Origin: an uncultured Actinomycetes bacterium | GTDB taxonomy: Bacteria; Actinomycetota; Actinomycetes; Nanopelagicales; Nanopelagicaceae | Assembly (NCBI GenBank): GCA_903890345.1 | Contig: CAITAV010000142.1 | Span: 1 to 5,216, forward strand | DNA: 5,216 bases | Direction: 5' to 3' | The notes under the pieces: model-generated | The model's database searches: none | Seen by the model: only the letters and a program-made list of their open reading frames with translations | Told to the model about the DNA's origin: nothing | Part shown: positions 1-5,216 of the stretch, one piece after another | Layout: each line of letters begins with the position of its first letter | Numbering within the stretch: position 1 is the first letter of the stretch | Translations under genes and position numbers: made by a program

Positions 1-211
1 CAATTCGGCCGTAGGAATGGCAATTAGCGCATTGCTATTTGGTTTCCTTGAAGTAGCTTCGCGAACACTTGAACTCATTGATATTGCACCAGAGACTTAT
101 GTGATTATGCAAGGTTCTATTTTGCTCAGTGCTGTTATTGCATACGAAGTTGTTCGCAGATACCAGCTCACTCTCCAAAGCCACGCACTTGCCAAGGCAG
201 GTGACAAGTAA
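1..211 (+). CDS. Nucleoside ABC transporter permease (NupP-like), C-terminal part only
   Basis: This is the 3' end of a gene that enters from the left edge; it is read in the frame starting at base 2, and 69 residues remain before the TAA stop. The fragment is hydrophobic, with a likely membrane segment around ISALLFGFLEV and another around IMQGSILLSAVIAYEV, and ends in a short basic cytoplasmic tail. No start codon belongs to it here: the ATG at 17 is internal, since the frame stays open to the window edge. The call rests mainly on context. It abuts a recognisable second permease, and BmpA-type nucleoside importers (B. subtilis NupNOPQ type) encode two different permeases side by side that form the heteromeric membrane channel. 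The visible residues suit the C-terminus of the first permease. The binding lipoprotein and ATPase genes are expected further left. Substrate is inferred from the downstream nucleoside enzymes. Confidence 0.8.
   Translation, partial: NSAVGMAISALLFGFLEVASRTLELIDIAPETYVIMQGSILLSAVIAYEVVRRYQLTLQSHALAKAGDK
199..204 (+). promoter_or_regulatory. Shine-Dalgarno for the second permease
   Basis: AGGTGA lies six bases before the ATG at 211, inside the last codons of the preceding permease gene. It is the best ribosome binding site in the window and supports the start at 211, even though that ATG overlaps the upstream stop codon by one base. Confidence 0.6.
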
Positions 212-1461
212 TGTTAGAAAAAGGAAAGCTTTCAGGAATGCGACGCATAGTTGTGATTTTCTTCGGAATTATTGCAATTCTTTCAATCGTACGAATTGCA
301 ACTGGTGCATCTGATTTAACTAGCGTCGGAACCGCAAAAGCCGCTCTATTACTATCAATTCCAATTGTTTTGGCAGCCTTAGGTGGCTTATTCGCCGAAC
401 GTGCTGGCGTTGTAAATATTGGCCTTGAAGGAATGATGATTATGGGCGCCTGGGCAGGCGGATTCATGGGAAGCAAACACGGACCATGGGTTGGTTTACT
501 TGCTGCAATTTTCTTCGGTGCAGTTGGAGCATTGGTCCATGCCGTAGCAACAATTACATTTGGAGTTGATCACGTTGTTTCAGGTGTGGCAATAAATATT
601 ATTGCAGCCGGTTTAGTTCGATACATCTCAACAATCCTGGCTCAAGGTGGATCCTGGCCAGGCCCATCACAGTCACCGGATGTTGAACCTATTGGCCAAA
701 ATGGATTGCCAATTCTTTCGGCCGGAAAGTATTTTGGTTGGCAGAGCCCTGATCTACTTGGCGCAATAGGTGAAAAGAATTGGTTCTTGATTTCAGATAT
801 ATCTCGAGTACTACGTGGCTTAACTGGAGAGCTTTCTTACGTAACAATGATTGCTGTTGCTCTTGTTCCACTGAGCTATTTCATCTTATGGAAGACTTCA
901 TTTGGATTGCGCCTGCGCAGTACTGGTGAATCACCAATTGCTGCTGAATCACTCGGTGTAAATGTTTATGTAATGAAATATTGGGGCGTTTTACTCTCTG
1001 GTGGGTTTGCAGGCCTTGGTGGTGGATTCTTAGCAATAGTTGCAGCCAATCATTATCAAGAGAATCAGATTGGTGGCCGCGGATATATTGGATTAGCGGC
1101 GATGCTTTTCGGTAATTGGCGCCCAGGTGGATTATTTGCAGGTGCTGCGCTCTTCGGTTTTGCCGACGCACTTCAACTCCGAGACTCCACTGCTATTCAT
1201 GCGCTCTTATTACTCATTGTTGCATTCTTGATATTTGCATCATGGCGATCATTTAAGCAAGCAAAACTCGTTGGTGGATTAGTTGCTCTAGCCACCGCTG
1301 CATTTTTTGCCTGGTTCTTTATTGCCTTTGATGAACTTCCTGGTCAGCTTGTAACAATGACACCTTACCTAGCCACATTGATTGTTTTATCTTTTGCTTC
1401 ACAACGATTACGAGGGCCTGCCGCTGCAGGATTCCCATATAGACGTGGTGGATTGAAATAA
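211..1461 (+). CDS. Nucleoside ABC transporter permease (NupQ-like), complete
   Basis: This is the second inner-membrane subunit of a BmpA/NupNOPQ-type nucleoside importer, which would form the translocation channel with the upstream permease. The family signature is clear: LAALGGLFAERAGVVNIGLEGMM at about residues 54-76 (ERAGVVNIGLEG is the hallmark), then DHVVSGVAINI at 120-130, a cytoplasmic loop GLRLRSTGESPIAAESLGV at 232-250 that should contact the ATPase, and a glycine-rich GGFAGLGGGFLAIV at 264-277. I count roughly nine or ten hydrophobic segments. A non-membrane stretch at about 144-205 separates the two halves. At 416 residues it is longer than the roughly 320 residues of Firmicutes NupQ; the extra length is mostly C-terminal (about 328-416, with two or three additional hydrophobic segments), as I recall for actinobacterial members. 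The ATG overlaps the preceding TAA by one base (TAATG) and has a good Shine-Dalgarno. Nucleoside specificity is inferred from the family and from cdd, deoA and add downstream. Confidence 0.92.
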   Translation: MLEKGKLSGMRRIVVIFFGIIAILSIVRIATGASDLTSVGTAKAALLLSIPIVLAALGGLFAERAGVVNIGLEGMMIMGAWAGGFMGSKHGPWVGLLAAIFFGAVGALVHAVATITFGVDHVVSGVAINIIAAGLVRYISTILAQGGSWPGPSQSPDVEPIGQNGLPILSAGKYFGWQSPDLLGAIGEKNWFLISDISRVLRGLTGELSYVTMIAVALVPLSYFILWKTSFGLRLRSTGESPIAAESLGVNVYVMKYWGVLLSGGFAGLGGGFLAIVAANHYQENQIGGRGYIGLAAMLFGNWRPGGLFAGAALFGFADALQLRDSTAIHALLLLIVAFLIFASWRSFKQAKLVGGLVALATAAFFAWFFIAFDELPGQLVTMTPYLATLIVLSFASQRLRGPAAAGFPYRRGGLK

Positions 1462-1860
1462 ATGTCACTTACACCTGATTGGCAACTCTTACACGCAACA
1501 GCCATTGCTGCAAGCAAAAAAGCGTACGCACCGTATTCAAATTTTCCAGTTGGCGTTGCGGGTCTGGTCAATGATGGACGAATTATCAGCGGCTGTAATG
1601 TAGAAAATGCGAGTTATGGACTTGGATTATGCGCTGAATGCAGCATGACTTCTGAACTCGTCATGAGTGGTGGTGGGCGCCTCATTGCAGTTCTTTGCGT
1701 TGACGCACAAGGTGATTACCTAGCTCCATGCGGAAGATGCAGACAACTCTTATTTGAACATGGCGGTAATGAGTTATTACTTATGACTCCAGATGGACCT
1801 ATGAAAATGTCCACTATTTTGCCTTGGGCATTTGGTCCCGATGATTTAGATCGTAAATAG
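1462..1860 (+). CDS. cdd: Cytidine deaminase
   Basis: This cytoplasmic zinc enzyme deaminates cytidine and deoxycytidine to uridine and deoxyuridine. At 132 residues it has the length of the small homotetrameric class. Visible active-site features are Y25-S-N-F28 and V30-G (substrate pocket), N46-V-E48-N (ribose binding), C57-A-E59 (zinc cysteine and catalytic glutamate) and P89-C90-G-R-C93-R-Q (the other two zinc cysteines). Three cysteine ligands are typical of this class. Residue 60 is Cys, giving CAEC where Bacillus and many others have CAER; I recall the same in the M. tuberculosis enzyme, so it looks like a lineage trait rather than a defect. The ATG follows the permease TAA with no gap, preceded only by a weak GGTGGA at 1447-1452, which suggests translational coupling. 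It supplies deoxyuridine to the thymidine phosphorylase encoded next. Confidence 0.96.
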   Translation: MSLTPDWQLLHATAIAASKKAYAPYSNFPVGVAGLVNDGRIISGCNVENASYGLGLCAECSMTSELVMSGGGRLIAVLCVDAQGDYLAPCGRCRQLLFEHGGNELLLMTPDGPMKMSTILPWAFGPDDLDRK

Positions 1861-1866
1861 TTTTTG

Positions 1867-3156
1867 ATGAGCGCAGTAGAACCATTTTCGGCAGTCGAAG
1901 TAATCGCCGCCAAACGAGATAAATCTGTTCTAACAAATCCACAGATCGATTGGATAATCGATGCGTATACCCGTGGAGTAGTTGCTGACGAACAAATGTC
2001 TGCACTGTTAATGGCAATTTTACTTAATGGAATGAATTCGCAAGAAATATCTCGCTGGACTAATGCCATGATTAATAGCGGCGAAAAAATGAATTGGTCA
2101 ATGCTTGAGCGCCCCACAGTTGATAAACACTCAACAGGTGGAGTTGGCGACAAAATTACGTTGCCACTTGCACCACTTGTTGCTGCCTGCGGCGCTGCTG
2201 TTCCACAATTGTCTGGACGCGGACTAGGCCATACAGGTGGCACATTAGATAAATTAGAATCAATTGCAGGTTGGCAAGCATCCCTCAGCAATGAAAAAAT
2301 GTTGCAAGTTTTGCAAGAGTGCGGAGCAGTGATTTGTGCAGCTGGCGCTGGTTTAGCACCAGCGGATAAGAAGTTATATGCACTTCGCGATGTAACTGCA
2401 ACGGTTGAAGCAATCCCACTGATTGCATCATCGATTATGAGTAAGAAAATTGCAGAGGGCACAAGCGCGTTGGTTCTCGATGTAAAAACAGGTGGCGGTG
2501 CATTTATGAGTGATCCCCTCAAGGCTCGCGAATTAGCACAAACAATGGTTGGCCTCGGAAAAGATGCTGGTGTTAAAACTCTTGCCCTTGTCACTGCAAT
2601 GGATGTTCCACTAGGACTCACAGCGGGCAATGCACTAGAAGTTCGCGAATCACTAGAAGTTCTAGCAGGTGGTGGTCCAGCAGATGTTGTGGAGTTAACA
2701 ATTATTTTTGCTCGCGAAATGTTGGAACTAGTAGGCATTAAAGGAAAAGATCCTGCACAGGCACTTAAAGATGGCTCTGCAATGGATGTCTGGCGAAAAA
2801 TGATCAGCGCTCAAGGTGGAAATCCAGATGCACCATTGCCAATAGCAAAAGAGAAATTAACGATTACTGCAGATGCAAGCGGCACAGTTCTTTCTATGGA
2901 TGCAATGTCGGTTGGTGTAGCTGCTTGGAGATTAGGTGCGGGACGCTCACGCCAAGGCGAAAGCGTTCAATCTGGGGCCGGAATCGAAATTCATAAAAAA
3001 CCGGGTGAAAAAATTGTCGCAGGAGATGCGCTTTATACCCTTCACACGGATACTCCCGAACGATTTGCACGAGCGCAGGAAGTATTAGAAGGTAGTGTTG
3101 CAATTGGAAGCGGAGAAGTGAAGCGACTCCCACTTATTGTGGAGCGAATAAATTGA
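1867..3156 (+). CDS. deoA: Thymidine phosphorylase (pyrimidine-nucleoside phosphorylase family)
   Basis: This enzyme reversibly splits thymidine or deoxyuridine with phosphate into the base and 2-deoxyribose-1-phosphate. The 429 residues match the family's usual length. The order is an N-terminal helical domain, the phosphate-binding motif K87-HSTGG at 87-92, the family signature LSGRGLGHTGGTLDKLE at 115-131, pyrimidine-contacting R174, S189 and K193 (equivalent to E. coli R171, S186 and K190), glycine-rich DVKTGGGAFM, and a C-terminal domain with HKKPGEKIVAGDALYTL. All catalytic residues are present. The residue matching E. coli M111 and the Lys of broad-specificity Bacillus-type enzymes is Gln114, so use of uridine as well as thymidine cannot be excluded. 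I chose the ATG at 1867; a TTG in the same frame at 1864 would add only one residue. Six bases separate it from cdd and no Shine-Dalgarno is visible, so it may depend on coupling. It uses the deoxyuridine made by Cdd. Confidence 0.95.
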   Translation: MSAVEPFSAVEVIAAKRDKSVLTNPQIDWIIDAYTRGVVADEQMSALLMAILLNGMNSQEISRWTNAMINSGEKMNWSMLERPTVDKHSTGGVGDKITLPLAPLVAACGAAVPQLSGRGLGHTGGTLDKLESIAGWQASLSNEKMLQVLQECGAVICAAGAGLAPADKKLYALRDVTATVEAIPLIASSIMSKKIAEGTSALVLDVKTGGGAFMSDPLKARELAQTMVGLGKDAGVKTLALVTAMDVPLGLTAGNALEVRESLEVLAGGGPADVVELTIIFAREMLELVGIKGKDPAQALKDGSAMDVWRKMISAQGGNPDAPLPIAKEKLTITADASGTVLSMDAMSVGVAAWRLGAGRSRQGESVQSGAGIEIHKKPGEKIVAGDALYTLHTDTPERFARAQEVLEGSVAIGSGEVKRLPLIVERIN

Positions 3157-3160
3157 AATT

Positions 3161-3165
3161 GGTGA
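3161..3165 (+). promoter_or_regulatory. Weak Shine-Dalgarno before add
   Basis: GGTGA in the short gap after deoA lies 4 bases before the GTG at 3170 and 10 bases before the in-frame ATG at 3176. The spacing is short for the first and slightly long for the second, so it does not settle which codon starts add. Confidence 0.35.
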
Positions 3166-3169
3166 AAAA

Positions 3170-4264
3170 GTGAGCATGCAAAGTATTCCGACCGTAGAAC
3201 AGATCAAACGTGTTCCAAAGGTTTTATTGCACGATCACTTAGATGGCGGCTTACGCCCACAAACAATCATCGATATCGCCAAGAAAATTGGATACACCGC
3301 ACTACCAACAGATGATGCAGAAGAGCTGGGAAAATGGTTTCGTGAATCGTGTGATTCCGGATCTTTGGTGCGTTATTTAGAAACTTTTAGTCACACTATC
3401 GCAGTCATGCAAACTCGAGAAAACATAATTCAAGTTGCTCGCGAATGTGCACTCGATCTAGCTCGCGACGGTGTCGTCTATGCCGAAGTTCGTGGAGCGC
3501 CAGAGTTGTTTACAGAGCAAGGACTCTCACTCGATCAAGTTATTCAAGCAACTTTGGATGGGTATCGCGAAGGTGAAGAGTTAGCACGTAAAGAAGGATT
3601 CACAATTCACGTGAAATCACTTTTGTGTGGAATGCGTCAAAACAATCGTTCTCAAGAAGTTGCCGAACTAGCAGTGAAGTATCGCGACAAAGGTGTCGTG
3701 GGATTTGATATCGCTGGACCGGAAGATGGCTTTCCGCCTTCAAATCAACAAAAGACTTTTGAATATTTACGGCGTGAAGATGCGCATTTCACAATTCACG
3801 CTGGTGAAGCTTATGGGTTACCTTCTATATGGGAAGCCATTCAATTATGCGGAGCAGAGCGTTTAGGACATGGCGTAAGAATTATTGATGACATCGACGT
3901 CAGTGGCGGCGAACCAAAATTAGGCCAACTCGCTTCATATATTCGAGATAGAAGAATTCCACTAGAACTCTGTCCAACATCGAATTTACAAACTGGGGCT
4001 GCAAAAAATATAGAGCAACACCCAATTGGAATATTAGCCAAGCTACGTTTTCGCGTAACCCTGAACACCGATAACCGCTTAATGAGCCAGACATCCATGA
4101 CTCATGAGATGACAGAAGTAGTTCGCGCGTTTAAGTGGGACTTTGCTGAACTGCAAAGAGTCACAATTAATGGAATGAAGAGCGCATTCATTCCTTACCC
4201 AGAGCGGCTAGAAATAATCGAAAAGATTATTAAGCCAGGATATGCAGCGATTGCATCTGAATAA
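3170..4264 (+). CDS. add: Adenosine deaminase
   Basis: This zinc-dependent cytoplasmic enzyme converts adenosine and deoxyadenosine to inosine and deoxyinosine. The 364 residues cover the whole TIM-barrel amidohydrolase. Zinc and active-site residues are in order: H21-D-H23-L-D25-G, FDIAG at 179-183, H210-A-G-E213 (zinc His and catalytic Glu), LGH234 (catalytic His), ELCPTSN at 266-272 and NTD301-N302 (zinc Asp). Most adenosine deaminases have two Asp at the last site; Asp-Asn followed by RLMS is what I recall from Mycobacterium and Streptomyces Add, so activity should be normal. Less usual is Gly109 in VRGAPEL, where an aromatic is common. The start is either GTG 3170 (given) or ATG 3176, differing by two residues; homology begins at about PTVEQI, so it cannot separate them. 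The gene lies 13 bases after deoA. No purine nucleoside phosphorylase is encoded in the window to process the inosine. Confidence 0.95.
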   Translation: MSMQSIPTVEQIKRVPKVLLHDHLDGGLRPQTIIDIAKKIGYTALPTDDAEELGKWFRESCDSGSLVRYLETFSHTIAVMQTRENIIQVARECALDLARDGVVYAEVRGAPELFTEQGLSLDQVIQATLDGYREGEELARKEGFTIHVKSLLCGMRQNNRSQEVAELAVKYRDKGVVGFDIAGPEDGFPPSNQQKTFEYLRREDAHFTIHAGEAYGLPSIWEAIQLCGAERLGHGVRIIDDIDVSGGEPKLGQLASYIRDRRIPLELCPTSNLQTGAAKNIEQHPIGILAKLRFRVTLNTDNRLMSQTSMTHEMTEVVRAFKWDFAELQRVTINGMKSAFIPYPERLEIIEKIIKPGYAAIASE

Positions 4265-5216
4265 ATGATCGATTTTTTAGATAAAGCTTTTATCGAAAAT
4301 CCCTATCCAGCACTTCAGCAATTAAGAGCAGAGGGTAAACCCATCTGGCATGAAGGTGTTCAGATGTATCTAGCAGCCAGTTACGATGATGCAAACGAAG
4401 TTCTGCGGACAAAATCCTTAGGCCGAATATTCAAAGCAAAAGATCCAGAATTTGAATGGGATGTATTTAACTGGCTACACGCAGATTCAATTCTCGATAG
4501 CGAACCACCTAAACACACTCGCTTGCGTTCACTAGTCGCTAAAGCGTTTAACAGAAAAAAGATTGAAAGCCAACGCCCTGCAATAGAAACAATAACAAAT
4601 GAGTTACTAGGTGCTATCGAAGATAAAGTCGCTGCCGGTCAAACCTTTGATGTAATTGCAGATTACGCAGAACCACTTCCAGTAAAAGTTATCGCAGCGC
4701 TTTTGGGATTTCCGCAAGAAGATGAATATTTGCTAAGGCCATGGTCTCAGTCAATCGTAAAGATGTATGAAGTTAATCCAACTCTTGAACATCAAAACGA
4801 AGCCAAAGAAGCCGCAAGAGAGTTTGCCGATTATGTTCATGGACTAATGCTGGATCGCAAGAAGAATCCAGGAGCCGATCTGATCAGTGACTTAGCAGCA
4901 GTTGAAGAGAGTGGCGAAAAGTTAAGTGCTCACGAGTTGGTGGCAACGTGCATTCTCTTATTAAACGCTGGCCACGAAGCAAGTGTTAATGCTTTCGGAA
5001 ATGGAATGGTTGCCGCACTTTCACGTACCGACCAAGCAGAGTTGCTGCGCACAAAAGCCCGTGAGATAGCAGAAACAGCAGTAGAAGAATTCTTACGTTT
5101 TGATGCTCCACTTCATCTATTTGAGCGAACCGCGACAGCCGATACAACAATCGGGGGAGTAACCATTAAAGAGGGTCAAAAAATTGCTTCTTTATTGGGT
5201 TCTGCCAACCGTGATG
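4265..5216 (+). CDS. Cytochrome P450, N-terminal ~317 residues (cut by window end)
   Basis: This is a soluble bacterial-type (class I) P450 monooxygenase; no membrane anchor is visible. The N-terminus NPYPALQQLRAEG at 12-24 is a typical bacterial P450 opening. Further landmarks are the C-helix H84-T-R-L-R88 followed by SLVAKAF (heme propionate contact), the I-helix LLLNAGHEASVN at 231-242, the K-helix ExxR as E275-F-L-R278, H284-L-F-E-R288, and GSANRD at the right edge, which corresponds to the usual GAANRDP. About 80-90 residues including the heme-ligand cysteine loop (FxxGxxxCxG) lie beyond the window, so integrity cannot be judged. The I-helix has Ala239-Ser240 where many P450s have Thr, as in P450eryF (AGFEAS). 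The ATG directly follows the add TAA with no gap and no visible Shine-Dalgarno, suggesting co-expression. Substrate and redox partners are unknown; nothing in the window encodes a ferredoxin or reductase. Confidence 0.93.
   Translation, partial: MIDFLDKAFIENPYPALQQLRAEGKPIWHEGVQMYLAASYDDANEVLRTKSLGRIFKAKDPEFEWDVFNWLHADSILDSEPPKHTRLRSLVAKAFNRKKIESQRPAIETITNELLGAIEDKVAAGQTFDVIADYAEPLPVKVIAALLGFPQEDEYLLRPWSQSIVKMYEVNPTLEHQNEAKEAAREFADYVHGLMLDRKKNPGADLISDLAAVEESGEKLSAHELVATCILLLNAGHEASVNAFGNGMVAALSRTDQAELLRTKAREIAETAVEEFLRFDAPLHLFERTATADTTIGGVTIKEGQKIASLLGSANRD

Noticed and set aside
129..314. Small plus-strand reading frame spanning the two permease genes
   Set aside because: It overlaps both permeases out of frame, has no good ribosome binding site and encodes no recognisable sequence.
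1630..1641. CAEC in place of CAER in the cytidine deaminase, as a possible extra zinc ligand or defect
   Set aside because: The three zinc cysteines and catalytic glutamate are all present, and the same CAEC is known to me from the mycobacterial enzyme, so it is a normal variant.
2633..2665. 12-base direct repeat CACTAGAAGTTC (2633-2644 and 2651-2662), the second copy containing the palindrome CTAGAAGTTCTAG (2653-2665)
   Set aside because: It lies inside deoA, in phase with the codons, and encodes the family-typical LEVRESLEV stretch. The repeat follows from similar amino acids with the same codons, and I see no reason to call it an operator.
1716..2738. Long open reading frame of about 340 codons on the minus strand, opposite cdd and deoA
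   Set aside because: It lies antisense to two clearly conserved enzymes, crosses the boundary between them, and its translation is rich in Ser, Ala, Pro and Thr with no recognisable domain. It is best explained as a codon-usage shadow of the real genes.
3157..3169. Possible terminator or internal promoter between deoA and add
   Set aside because: Only 13 bases are available, with no hairpin and no T-run; the gap is too short for either.
4070..4075. Asp-Asn instead of Asp-Asp at the zinc/purine site of adenosine deaminase, as a possible inactivating change
   Set aside because: The zinc Asp (D301) is retained, and NTDNRLMS is the usual form in actinobacterial Add as I recall it, so it does not suggest loss of function.

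Overview
The window is one gap-free stretch of plus-strand genes. It reads as a nucleoside uptake and salvage operon followed by a cytochrome P450. Both ends cut through genes: the first 211 bases are the tail of an ABC permease, and the last gene runs off the right edge. There is no intergenic space longer than 13 bases. I see no RNA gene, mobile element, CRISPR array, promoter or terminator.

The organism is most likely an actinobacterium with a small, AT-leaning genome, such as the freshwater planktonic Nanopelagicales (acI) lineage. The adenosine deaminase, cytidine deaminase, thymidine phosphorylase and second permease all carry wording I associate with Mycobacterium and Streptomyces homologues. 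Examples are HDHLDGGLRP and NTDNRLMS in the adenosine deaminase, CAEC with PCGRCRQ in the cytidine deaminase, and the extended permease C-terminus ending near PYRRG. The DNA, however, is only moderately GC by eye, with many A/T-ending codons, unlike those high-GC genera. The lineage assignment is inference.

Layout from left to right: (1) C-terminus of an inner-membrane permease of the BmpA/NupNOPQ-type nucleoside ABC importer; (2) the complete second permease, 416 aa; (3) cytidine deaminase cdd, 132 aa; (4) thymidine phosphorylase deoA, 429 aa from the preferred ATG; (5) adenosine deaminase add, about 364 aa; (6) the first 317 residues of a cytochrome P450, lacking its heme-cysteine region because the window ends. 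Junctions are a 1-base overlap, 0, 6, 13 and 0 bases, so the genes are probably co-transcribed and often translationally coupled.

The first five genes make a coherent pathway. The permeases, with a binding lipoprotein and ATPase presumably encoded upstream, import nucleosides. Cdd turns (deoxy)cytidine into (deoxy)uridine. DeoA splits thymidine or deoxyuridine into base and deoxyribose-1-phosphate. Add turns (deoxy)adenosine into (deoxy)inosine. The cdd-deoA-add order is also known from Mycobacterium tuberculosis (Rv3315c-Rv3314c-Rv3313c), so this part is conventional. The P450 attached directly to the stop codon of add is the main unexpected element. I see no evidence for a wholly new system.
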